Part shown: positions 25,397 to 33,075 of the stretch, one piece after another
Layout of the letters: every line of letters starts with the position of its first letter
How positions within the stretch are numbered: position 1 is the first letter of the stretch
DNA from: UBA11872 sp965198285
GTDB taxonomy: Bacteria; Chloroflexota; UBA11872
NCBI GenBank assembly: GCA_965198285.1
Contig: OZ240251.1
Span: 62,001-126,000 of the forward strand
DNA length: 64,000 nucleotides
Direction of reading: 5' to 3'
Position numbers and translations under genes: made by a program
The notes under the pieces: generated by a model
The model's input: the letters and a program-made list of their open reading frames with translations, nothing else
Databases searched by the model: none
What the model was told of the DNA's origin: nothing

Positions 25397-26496
25397 CGAA
25401 GCCTGATCCCTCAATCCCTCCCGAGCTCTCACAACAGAAAGCAAGTAGAGATGCCGGTGACGCGACAGTGCACAACAATTGCTTATCAATTCGCGACCTC
25501 AACAATGAAGAGATTGACTACGTGATAAGAACCTTTGCCCGGCGAGTCGGTCTTGACAGTGCTCTCAGTCGTAAGGAGGATTGGGACGTCATTTCAGTTG
25601 AAGAACTAGTCGAAGCTCTGGCGATCAATGAATGGCCTGACGTCCATGCCTCTGCCACAGAATTGCTCTGGTGTTCAGAGCCACTTCAAAGCGAGAGATA
25701 TAGTCGACTAAACAAACATTCTGTATTCTGGCAACGCACCAAAATGGATTTTAGACTCTGGATCGGTAGCCGTCCCCATATCCCGGCCAACAAGGAGAAC
25801 ATAGTTGGATCCAAGGAATTGCTAAATAGAGTGGTAATATTGTATAAAGTATACATCACGGATGAGCATCGTCACGACCACCAAGTGGCCATCAAAAAAT
25901 GGAAACTTAAACGCCTTACTACGTCAACCATACTGAACGTCATCGGCGTGATCACAATAGCGACATATTGCTGGATAAGATGGGGCCCGGATACTGGAGA
26001 GTTCATAAAAAATCTGCTACTCGGACTGGCATCATACACTATCGTGTCAACGGCCGGTCGTAGTTTCGTCAGGCGATTTGGATACCTGCTAATCAGCTTC
26101 GCAACGATGCTGGTCTTGTTGTTTGCAGCTTACATAATTATCCTAGTTTCAATTCGACTTGGAGAAGTAAACATATCTCCATCTGATACTGACGCCATTG
26201 CATTTGGGCTCAGCTGGATCCTCGGGCAGATCGTCTCCGAGCTGAAGTATCCGAAGATGACGCTTGGAGATATTTTGCGGGCAGGGGGTTTGCGTGGTTT
26301 CTACAAGGTGACTATCGCCACGACGGCTCTAGTGATAGTGCCAACATACGGAGCTCTGAAGGTGATTGAGCATATTATCCGAATTTTCACCATTGAATCT
26401 TCCATGTCACTATTCTTGATTCCAGTAAGTGGAATGGTGGTCATAGCACTTTATGAGTTCATCCGACGGGAGTTGGCACGTAACGAAGTAATCTGA
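25393..26496 (+). CDS. Six-TM membrane protein coupled to the methylase gene
   Basis: A 367-residue protein, GTG start overlapping the methylase stop. Residues 1-165 are soluble and hydrophilic; then about six membrane segments follow, for example ILNVIGVITIATYCWI, LLISFATMLVLLFAAYIII and LFLIPVSGMVVIALYEFI. No family recognised. Base composition is much more AT-rich than the methylase and the surroundings (long A/T-rich stretches, ATA/AGA codons), a sign of separate origin. In a restriction or defence operon a soluble sensor domain with a membrane bundle would suit a membrane-damaging effector, but this is an inference from position only. Confidence 0.65.
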   Translation: MTKPDPSIPPELSQQKASRDAGDATVHNNCLSIRDLNNEEIDYVIRTFARRVGLDSALSRKEDWDVISVEELVEALAINEWPDVHASATELLWCSEPLQSERYSRLNKHSVFWQRTKMDFRLWIGSRPHIPANKENIVGSKELLNRVVILYKVYITDEHRHDHQVAIKKWKLKRLTTSTILNVIGVITIATYCWIRWGPDTGEFIKNLLLGLASYTIVSTAGRSFVRRFGYLLISFATMLVLLFAAYIIILVSIRLGEVNISPSDTDAIAFGLSWILGQIVSELKYPKMTLGDILRAGGLRGFYKVTIATTALVIVPTYGALKVIEHIIRIFTIESSMSLFLIPVSGMVVIALYEFIRRELARNEVI

Positions 26497-26657
26497 TCTA
26501 TCTCCATGAGAAGTGCGATCGACAATCTAGCGAATTTGAACTAATGCAGGCGGAAAATGCTGATGGTGAGCGCGATTGAGATCGAGAAAGCAATTTCTAT
26601 CTGTAGGTGAGATAACTAGGTTGTCCGAAGAGGAAGCCGCGGGCGGGGCCCCCTCGC

Positions 26658-26825
26658 CAGCCCCGCCCCAAACCGGTCATACAGCCAGCACCACAACGCC
26701 TTCGTCGCCTGACCGTCCGCGACCATCGGCTGCTCCGAGATTGGCTGATCCTCCCTCGGCTCGTGCAACCGGCAACTCCCAAACGCCCGCATCAACCCCT
26801 GCCCCCGCGCCTCCCCATTCCCCGT
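26658..26825. repeat. Copy 1 of a ~170-190 bp repeat, right flank of island 1
   Basis: Matches 63813-64000 in the same orientation, including agccagcaccacaacgcctt, cgcgaccatcg, tgctccgagat and cgcgcctccccattccccgt. On the minus strand both copies keep an open peptide with shared blocks HEPRE, ISEQ, MVA and KALWCWL, suggesting that it was once coding. The left edge is unclear. Confidence 0.8.
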
Positions 26826-26927
26826 CCACTTCCCCTTCCCGTCCCCAGTCTTCTCTCACTGCTCACTTCCCTCAGCTCACTCCTTCCTCAACTCCTCCGT
26901 CATCCCCGCGTCCGCGAAGACCCCGTC

Positions 26928-27080
26928 CTGAGCCAGCCGAAGGAGCCTGCCCTGAGATTCCCGAAGCCTGTCCTGAACCTGTCGAAGCGGCCTGTCCTGA
27001 GCTTGTCGAAGGAGGCGGACCCAGCACCCCGATCAATCTCAGCGCAGCCTGCGTCCCTGGTGAGCCTGTCGAACCAGACC
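26928..27080. repeat. Degenerate array of TGAGC-N-TGTCGAA-type repeats
   Basis: Five units of 16-19 bases with the pattern tcctgagcttgtcgaagga: cctgagccagccgaagga, ccctgagattcccgaag, tcctgaacctgtcgaag, tcctgagcttgtcgaagga and ggtgagcctgtcgaacc. The last unit links this family with the GTTCGTGGTGAGC repeats at 22.4 and 57.5 kb, which share the core TGAGCnTGTCGAA. It is not a CRISPR: units are short, divergent and irregularly spaced. Confidence 0.7.
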
Positions 27081-27372
27081 CCGACCTCCCGACAGCCCAG
27101 CCGCTAGATCCCTCCACATCCCCCCACAACGCCATCCCCGCGCAGACCCAGTCCTGAGCCTGCCCAACGTGTCTGACTCAGCGGCCTCCATTCGCCCGCG
27201 CCATCCCATCCCGAGCCAGTACCACCCCTGACCGTCTGCCGACCCTGCCGTAGCCCGAGCGGCCGGGGTTTAGACTCGCTGCAAGGGTGGCCTGCGGGCC
27301 TCCAGCGGGTGCGGCGACTCTTGTTCGGTCCCGTCGCCGGTGCCGGTAGCGTGGTGCCTGGTTCGCGAAATC

Positions 27373-27597
27373 ATGGGCAGATTCTTCGGAGGCATCGTGC
27401 TGCCGCTCGAAGAGATTGATCTGGAAGAAGGCGAGGAAGTTGTCATAGCAGTCAACGACCAACCTTCACTGGAGCGAAGGCGCAAGGCCTTGCGAGCCAG
27501 CGCTGGCGCCTGGAAGGGTCTGCATGACCCGGACGAGTTAATTCGAAACATCTATGCGTCTCGACTGATCCAATCTCGTCCCGAACCAAAGCTGTGA
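27373..27597 (+). CDS. DUF104/AF2212-like antitoxin
   Basis: A 74-residue protein. GIVLPLEEIDLEEGEEVVI is the typical first part of DUF104 antitoxins (xNGvlkPLepldLpEGexvxv), which form a small beta-barrel-like DNA-binding domain, and the C-terminal helix (about 30-74) would bind a PIN toxin. It is followed after 4 bases by a PIN gene, the normal vapBC order. The start could be a little upstream (27340), since the strand before GGIVLPL is short. Confidence 0.65.
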   Translation: MGRFFGGIVLPLEEIDLEEGEEVVIAVNDQPSLERRRKALRASAGAWKGLHDPDELIRNIYASRLIQSRPEPKL

Positions 27598-27601
27598 CTC
27601 T

Positions 27602-28072
27602 GTGCAGTATCTCCTTGATTCAGATTGGGCCATTCACTACTTGCACGGTGTCGAGCGTGTAGTTGCTTATGTGGATGGACGAATTACAGAAGGCGTAGGC
27701 TTGAGTATTGTTTCGATAGCCGAGATCTATGAAGGTGTTATTTACTCTTCCGACCCGCACGGCAGCGAAGCCGCGCTACGGGACTTGCTGGTTGGGGTTG
27801 ACGTGATTTCGATAGATGATGAGATTTGCCGGGTGTTCGCTACCGAACGAGGCCGCTTGCGATCAGCGGGAAACCTTGTCGGCGACTTTGATCTGCTGAT
27901 CGGCGCAACTGCGATTCGCCATGACCTGACCCTGCTGTACCAACAACCGCCGCCACCGCCCTCATTCGCCAGTGCCCCCTCGCCTCCGACGACCGTGACT
28001 TCCGCCACATCCCCGGCCTCCCCCTCATCCAACCCCACTAGCAGAATCTCTTCGCTAACCACCAGTCGCTAA
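27602..28072 (+). CDS. VapC-like PIN protein with frameshifted, chimeric 3' end
   Basis: GTG start; residues 1-112 are a PIN domain with D6/D8 (LLDSDW), E41 (SIAEIYEG) and D95/D97 (GDFDLLIGATA). After LTLL the expected TNNRRH is present in the DNA but one base out of frame (an extra T at about 27938), so the product runs into a Pro/Ser-rich tail to 28072. From about 27950 to the TAG at 28041 the third frame encodes the last ~27 residues of a different PIN protein (QCPLASDDRDFR), almost the same as in the 11574-11993 gene. The toxin lacks its last active-site segment and is probably weak or dead. Confidence 0.65.
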   Translation: MQYLLDSDWAIHYLHGVERVVAYVDGRITEGVGLSIVSIAEIYEGVIYSSDPHGSEAALRDLLVGVDVISIDDEICRVFATERGRLRSAGNLVGDFDLLIGATAIRHDLTLLYQQPPPPPSFASAPSPPTTVTSATSPASPSSNPTSRISSLTTSR

Positions 28073-28110
28073 CCCGTCTCACTTCTCGCCTCTCACTCCC
28101 CCACGCTTGG

Positions 28111-28551
28111 TCACACCGGAACGACGCATACGGAGGAACGCTGATTTTCAGCGACCAGCCGCTGCAGGCCCACATCCAGCGTCGCCAGCTGTCCGTGGTG
28201 TTGCATGGCGGTTGCCAACAAGATGGCGTCGGTGATCTGACGATACCCCTGCAGTCTGGCGCTGACGTCTGCCGGCAACTCAACGACGGACTGGTTCAGG
28301 GGCCAAAAGGTATGTGCGCCCAGCCTCCTGAGGCTGTCCAGGATTTCGATGGCATCCAGCGGAGCGACGGTATGCCGAACGACCGACGGATTGCAGGACA
28401 CCCGGACGAATCCCGCTTCTGTCATGGTGCACGTAGCCCAACCTTCGTCGCGGCGTGTCTCAAACCACGCCCTGGCAGCCACGTGGTGGACGTGGTTGGG
28501 CCAGGCGAGGGCGATCAGGACGTTGACGTCCAGCAGCGCGGTTACGGCCAC
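28111..28551 (-). CDS. vapC: VapC-family PIN toxin
   Basis: A 146-residue PIN ribonuclease with intact acidic residues D8 (LLDVNVLIAL), E45 (TEAGFVR), D108 (ITDAILLATA) and D126 (ATLDVGLQ). This is the subtype in which the TDA and LD motifs end the domain. The GTG start overlaps the upstream antitoxin by 10 bases, giving a complete type II module with the gene at 28542-28769. Expected to cleave RNA when free of its antitoxin. Confidence 0.9.
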   Translation of the reverse strand: MAVTALLDVNVLIALAWPNHVHHVAARAWFETRRDEGWATCTMTEAGFVRVSCNPSVVRHTVAPLDAIEILDSLRRLGAHTFWPLNQSVVELPADVSARLQGYRQITDAILLATAMQHHGQLATLDVGLQRLVAENQRSSVCVVPV

Positions 28552-28769
28552 TCGTCCAGTGACCGGTTCACGTCCTCGCTGGTGATCGGGCCGGCATCGA
28601 CGGGGACATCGAACACGGACCGTTCACCGTCACTCCGAGCCGCGGACGAGGTCCTGAACCCACGGCGGGCTAGCTCTGACAGGGCGCTGCCCAGGCTGCG
28701 GCCGGTTTGCCCGGCCAGCGCCCGGGCAACGGCCAGGACATCGTCGTCAATGGTCACCGTAGTTCGCAT
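28542..28769 (-). CDS. vapB: VapB-family RHH antitoxin
   Basis: A 75-residue antitoxin beginning MRTTVTIDDDVLAVARALAG, a ribbon-helix-helix start; SLGSALSELARRGF follows as the second helix. The C-terminal part (about 45-75) with VPVDAGPITSEDV should cover the VapC active site and is typical of this partner. It overlaps vapC by 10 bases and probably represses its own promoter, lying in the gap above 28770. Confidence 0.88.
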   Translation of the reverse strand: MRTTVTIDDDVLAVARALAGQTGRSLGSALSELARRGFRTSSAARSDGERSVFDVPVDAGPITSEDVNRSLDEWP

Positions 28770-29654
28770 AGAGACATCATAGCATCACCACATCGCATCG
28801 CAGGCCACCCTTCCACCACCCGTCGTATCCGCTCTGGTACAAGTAGGGCTGGATCGAGCTGCCTTGTGCCGAATGCGACGAACCGCTGCGTCTGCAACCT
28901 GCGGCGGCCAAGGCCATGACCGGTCGCCACCAATCCTGGCCCTCTCAAGCCGACGGACCGACGCCCAGTCGTCCGTCAATCAGCGCCTCGACCGCTCCCC
29001 GTCGCTGAGATTCAGGTCGCCGGTGGTACCCGTCTAGTGTACACTCGCGCTAACGTTCGCACAACTCCTGTCGGAGCCACACATGATCGCCGCGCCGGCC
29101 CGCCTCCCCAGCCCCCACCAGGGCCTTCCCAGCACGCCTTGGCAGGCGCTCCTTAAAGCCGCGGCTCGAATCAGCAGTTTCTTGGGCGAATCTCGGCTTC
29201 GCGCGGTCTCCCGACTTCGCACCTTCATGGCAGCCGTCGCGCTGGCCCTCACCCCAACTCCTCACCGCGAGAGGCTCCCGGCGCACCGATCTCACCGCCG
29301 GCTGGCCCCGCCGCGCCCCGCCCACCATTCCGGGGGCCTTAGCCGCAACCCAGTCTTCATCCCTCACCCCCAACCCCCGCCAAAAACCACCCCGCGCCGC
29401 CATCCGTCATACCCGCGCAGAGCCTGCCCCAGCCTGCCCCGGACACGATCCGGGGGACGCGATCCGGGGCGGGTATCCACCCCCACCACGGGTTCCACCC
29501 CACTTCCGGCAGAAAAGCGCCCCGTTGCACCTCAAGAGTTTTTTGGAAAAAACTCTTACCGCGCGCGAGACTCCCATTTCCCCGCCTCAAACCCCGCCCG
29601 GCTCTAGAATCCACATGGGCCACATTCACCACCTCAGATCTCGGGGGCATCCGG
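28770..29654. other. Gene-free stretch with intergenic repeats and a palindrome
   Basis: No supported gene. It holds the presumed vapBC promoter near 28780, unremarkable GC-rich sequence, then from about 29400 a mosaic of short repeats (cgtcatacccgcgcagagcc; cggacacgatccggggga; gatccggggcgggtatcc) of the kind found scattered in many high-GC genomes, and an AT-rich palindrome at 29534-29557. A part of the second motif (ccggatcgtgtccg) recurs near 63700. Confidence 0.55.
29534..29557. repeat. Perfect 24-bp palindrome, AAGAGTTTTTT arms
   Basis: AAGAGTTTTTT (29534-29544), GG, then AAAAAACTCTT (29547-29557). It stands out in very GC-rich surroundings. It could be a terminator core without a following gene, a protein site, or an end of a small mobile element. 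Confidence 0.65.
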
Positions 29655-31019
29655 TTGCCGTCTGCGCGTCCGGTCACGCCTACCCCCGCCGCGGGCCAGC
29701 CCGAACTCACACTCCGCCAGATCCGCCGCCGCCTCTTCGCGCTCGGCTGGCCGGCCATGCTCGAAAACCTGATGCAGAGCGCGTTCTTCATGATCAACAC
29801 CGCGCTCGCCGGTCGGTTGGGCGCCGAGGTGCTGGCCGCCGCCGGCATCTCCAACTTCCTGATGTTCTTCACCTTCTCGCTCTTCTTCGGCATGAGCATC
29901 GGAACGCTGGCCCTGGTGGCCCGCTCCTACGGCGCCCGCGACCTCGCCACGGCCCACACCGCCGGACGCCAGGGCATGCTCACCGCCGTCGCCGCCTCGT
30001 TCATTTCGGCGTTCGTCCTGGTCTTCTTCGCGGCCCCGATCCTGCGGCTGGTCGGCGGCTCCGACGACATGGTTGCGCTGGCCGCCCCCTACCTGGCGCT
30101 CAGCGCATTGACCGGTCCGCTTCAGACCGTCGTGGTGATGGTGGGCGCCGTCCAGCGCGGATCCGGCGATACCCGCACCCCCATGCTCGGGTCGGTGCTC
30201 ATGGCCGCAGTCGACTTGGTGGTGGGCGCCCTCCTTGTCTCGCGCGGCTTTGGCCTGCTGGGAATCGCGGTGGCCATCGGTTTGGCGCGCACGGCGGCGG
30301 CCGCGTACATGCTGGTCGCGATCTACCGCTCCCCGCACCGCGCCGGTGTCTTCGGCCCCTACCGGCCCGACTGGGAGATGCTGCGGCGCCTGCTGCGGGT
30401 ATCCGGCCCCGCCGTCGGTGAGATGTTCATTTGGGTCGGCGGCATCATGGCCTTCAGCATCATCGGCCTGCAGTTGGGCACCGTGTCATTCGCGGCGCAG
30501 AACGTCGTCGGCCCCATCATTTCGCTGGCCTACATGCCGTCGCTGGGTCTGGGTATCGCCGCGTCCGCGGCGGTCGGCCAAAGCCTGGGGGCGCGAGCCC
30601 CGCGACTGGCGCACGTCTACGGGCGCGAGGCGGCCATCGGCGCGACGTTGGTTTCAACGCTGGTGGGCGTGGTCATGTTCCTATTCCCGCGCGCGCTGGC
30701 GTCGGCCTTCACCACTGACCCCGCCGTGCTGGACGCGGCTGAACTGCCGGTGAGAACGATCGCGCTGTTCATGCCCGTGGTCGGAGTGGCGACCACCCTG
30801 CCCGGCGCCCTGCGCGGTGCCGGCGACACCCGCGCCATGCTGCTGATCTCACTGCTGGCGCTCTGGATCATCCGCGTTCCACTGGCGCTGGGCCTGGGTC
30901 TCTTTGGCGGATTCGGCCTGACCGGTCTGTGGATCGGCGCGGGCATCAACTACCTCACCATCGCGGCCGCCTCGCTGGCTCGCTTTGCCTCCGGCCGCTG
31001 GCAGACCATCCGCCTGTGA
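29655..31019 (+). CDS. MATE-family efflux transporter
   Basis: A 454-residue protein with 12 predicted membrane segments in two similar halves. Segments such as GWPAMLENLMQSAFFMINTA and SGPAVGEMFIWVGGIMAFS mark the start of each half. The family exports drugs or metabolites using Na+ or H+ gradients; the substrate is not readable. No ATG lies before the first helix; TTG 29655 with GGGGGC upstream is the best start. The stop overlaps comB by 4 bases (GTGA). Confidence 0.9.
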   Translation: MPSARPVTPTPAAGQPELTLRQIRRRLFALGWPAMLENLMQSAFFMINTALAGRLGAEVLAAAGISNFLMFFTFSLFFGMSIGTLALVARSYGARDLATAHTAGRQGMLTAVAASFISAFVLVFFAAPILRLVGGSDDMVALAAPYLALSALTGPLQTVVVMVGAVQRGSGDTRTPMLGSVLMAAVDLVVGALLVSRGFGLLGIAVAIGLARTAAAAYMLVAIYRSPHRAGVFGPYRPDWEMLRRLLRVSGPAVGEMFIWVGGIMAFSIIGLQLGTVSFAAQNVVGPIISLAYMPSLGLGIAASAAVGQSLGARAPRLAHVYGREAAIGATLVSTLVGVVMFLFPRALASAFTTDPAVLDAAELPVRTIALFMPVVGVATTLPGALRGAGDTRAMLLISLLALWIIRVPLALGLGLFGGFGLTGLWIGAGINYLTIAAASLARFASGRWQTIRL

Positions 31020-31744
31020 GCCTCGTCCGCGTCGACCTGCTGCCGGGATCCCTCGCACCCGACCCGCAGGGCGTCTGCGCGGTCGTCGACGTAATCCGAG
31101 CCACCACCACCCTGATCGCCATGGCCGAGGCCGGCGATCCCGAGGTCTGGATCGCCGGCGACGTCACCGCCGCGCGCGAAGCCGCAAGGCAGCTCGGCCC
31201 CGGCACCCTGCTCTGTGGCGAACGCGGCGGCCTGCCCCCCGAGGGCTTCGACCACGGCAATTCCCCGCGTGAGTTCCGGGAATCCGACCTGACCGGCCGC
31301 CGCGCCGTGCTCTCAACCACCAACGGCGCCTACGCCATCGAACGCTGGCGCGAGTCCCGCCGCACCTTCATCGCCGCCCTCCGCAACGCCGGAGCGGTAG
31401 CAGAACGCCTGCTCGAGGATCGTGACGCCACCTCCATCACCGTCGCCTGCGCCGGCCGCAACGGCGCGCTGGCGCTCGACGACGTCTACACCGCCGGAGT
31501 AATCGTCCAGCGCCTGCTCCAGAACTCGCCGGACCTCGATCTGGACGAATCGGCCCTCACCGCCCTCCACGTGGCCGATGCCTATCCGTCGGCCGAAGCG
31601 GCGCTGGCCGCCTCGCGCAGCGCCCGCCTGTTGAAGCCAGTGGGCCTCTGGGACGACGTGACCTACTGCGCCTCCACCGACGCGTCCCGCGTGGTGCCCG
31701 AAGTCGGCGGCCAAGGCCGCATCCGGGTCTGGCGCGGTGTCTAG
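31016..31744 (+). CDS. comB: 2-phosphosulfolactate phosphatase-like protein
   Basis: A 242-residue ComB-family protein, with VVDVIRATTTLIAMAEAG near the start, RAVLSTTNGA, and an Asp/Glu-rich metal site including GNSPREF. In methanogens ComB takes part in coenzyme M synthesis; in bacteria the family is widespread and its substrate often unknown, so the name denotes family only. GTG 31016 overlaps the MATE stop. It converges with the flavoprotein gene, the two stops overlapping by 4 bases. Confidence 0.85.
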   Translation: MSLVRVDLLPGSLAPDPQGVCAVVDVIRATTTLIAMAEAGDPEVWIAGDVTAAREAARQLGPGTLLCGERGGLPPEGFDHGNSPREFRESDLTGRRAVLSTTNGAYAIERWRESRRTFIAALRNAGAVAERLLEDRDATSITVACAGRNGALALDDVYTAGVIVQRLLQNSPDLDLDESALTALHVADAYPSAEAALAASRSARLLKPVGLWDDVTYCASTDASRVVPEVGGQGRIRVWRGV

Positions 31745-33075
31745 GACTCGGCGCTTCGCCGCGCGACCAACCCCGGCGCGTCGGCTTCCAGCTGCGCGGC
31801 GCACTCCTTGGCAATGCGCACGTTGTAATTCGTCCCGCGGTCCTCGGGGTAGATCTGCGACGTGTTGCAGATGTAGAAGCCCGGAATCGGTGAGGCGTAC
31901 GGCGGTTTCCGCCGCTGATACCCCGCCTCGATCACCGGCTGCGCCACCGGATCCCGCGACACCCACGCCTCCTCGATGTGCTCGCGTCGAAACGTCGGAA
32001 ACACCCGCGCAATCGGATCGACGAACCGCTCGATCAGCGCGTCGTCATCCAGCTGAAAGAACTCATGCTCCGGCGGCAGGTAGTTGCTCACATACAGCAG
32101 CCGCTTGCCGCCATAGCGCTCGCGGTCCACGTAATTCGTGTGCTCGATCAGCCCGGCAAACGGCAAGTCCCGATCGCCGATGTTCGTCCAGTAGTAGCGC
32201 GACAGCTGCTCCCGAATCTGAATCAGCGCCACGCACGCCCCCACATACGACGTGGCCGCCAGCGAGTCCGTGAACCCGCGCCTTGACGCCGGCAACAGCC
32301 GCCGGATGATCGGCAACCCCACCGTCGCGATAACCGCATCAGCCTCCACCGGCTCGTCGTTCACCCGCAACGGCGGCGCCCCCGGTTCACCGATCGTGAT
32401 TTCCTGCACCGGCGAAGCCAGCCGCATCTCCGCCCCACGTTCCTGCACCGAATTCGCCAGCGCGTCCACGATCACCCGGAAACTGCCGCGGAAATACCCC
32501 AGCCGCTCCCGCCGCTTGTCTGGCGTTCGCGTGCGCGCCCGAGCCATCAGCCGCGCCCACATCCACGCCATCGACACCGATTCCCAGTGCCCCGCAAACT
32601 TGGCCCGCAGCATCGACGCAAAAATCGCCTCGAACGCCTCCCGCCCCACATACCGCGGCAGCACTTCGGCCGCTGTCCGGTCCTCAAGGGGCCGGTAGTC
32701 GGTCCGGCGCTGCAACAGCACCGTGCCAAGCCCCAGCCGCAGCCGCGCCCACGGGCTCAGCGCCCCAAACCGCAGCAAATCCAGCGGCGACGTAAATGGG
32801 TAAAGGCGGCCACCCAGGTAGTAGCCCATCTCCGGCTCCGGCCACTCCAGCCGGTCGCCCACGCCCAGTTCCTCCGCCAGGTCGATCATGAAGCGGTCAT
32901 GGGTGAACAGGTGGTGGTAGAAGCGTTCCACCGGCTCCCCGCCAACCTCCACCGTGGCCAGCTCGCCGCCGGGCCGCGGCGCGGCCTCCACCAGCGTGAC
33001 CTCATGGCCGCGCTTCAGCAGCTCGTGAGCCAACGCCAGCCCCGTAATGCCCGCGCCGACGATCACCGCCTTCAC
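31741..33075 (-). CDS. NAD(P)/FAD-dependent oxidoreductase (amine oxidase/protoporphyrinogen oxidase-like)
   Basis: A 444-residue flavoprotein with the dinucleotide motif VGAGITGLALAHELLKRGHE at residues 6-25, then the conserved second Gly-rich segment APRPGGELATVE, and a FAD-binding C-terminus (GFYICNTSQIYPED..). Such proteins oxidise amines, prenyl groups or polysaccharide-linked groups. It is the last gene of an operon with two GT-C-like membrane proteins (ATGA overlap with the upstream gene), so a role in modifying a lipid-linked sugar or surface glycan is plausible. Confidence 0.85.
   Translation of the reverse strand: MKAVIVGAGITGLALAHELLKRGHEVTLVEAAPRPGGELATVEVGGEPVERFYHHLFTHDRFMIDLAEELGVGDRLEWPEPEMGYYLGGRLYPFTSPLDLLRFGALSPWARLRLGLGTVLLQRRTDYRPLEDRTAAEVLPRYVGREAFEAIFASMLRAKFAGHWESVSMAWMWARLMARARTRTPDKRRERLGYFRGSFRVIVDALANSVQERGAEMRLASPVQEITIGEPGAPPLRVNDEPVEADAVIATVGLPIIRRLLPASRRGFTDSLAATSYVGACVALIQIREQLSRYYWTNIGDRDLPFAGLIEHTNYVDRERYGGKRLLYVSNYLPPEHEFFQLDDDALIERFVDPIARVFPTFRREHIEEAWVSRDPVAQPVIEAGYQRRKPPYASPIPGFYICNTSQIYPEDRGTNYNVRIAKECAAQLEADAPGLVARRSAES

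Larger units (their letters stand above)
26497..27372. other. Gene-free stretch with repeats after island 1
   Basis: No convincing gene. The first 130 bases continue the AT-rich composition; then come a long repeat shared with the right end of the window (26658-26825), a Pro/Ser-coding low-complexity stretch (26820-26920), a degenerate repeat array (26928-27080) and unremarkable GC-rich sequence up to the antitoxin gene. Confidence 0.6.

Noticed and set aside
26576..27157. A 193-codon Pro/Ser-rich open frame
   Set aside because: It consists of translated repeats and low-complexity DNA and has no start signal or domain.
28770..29100. tRNA or other RNA gene in the gap upstream of vapB
   Set aside because: No cloverleaf arms or conserved TψC-like GTTCGAATC box could be found; the sequence is unstructured by eye.
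29083..29607. A 174-codon frame before the MATE gene
   Set aside because: Composition is Pro/Arg/Ser-rich and it runs through intergenic repeat motifs; no start signal seen.
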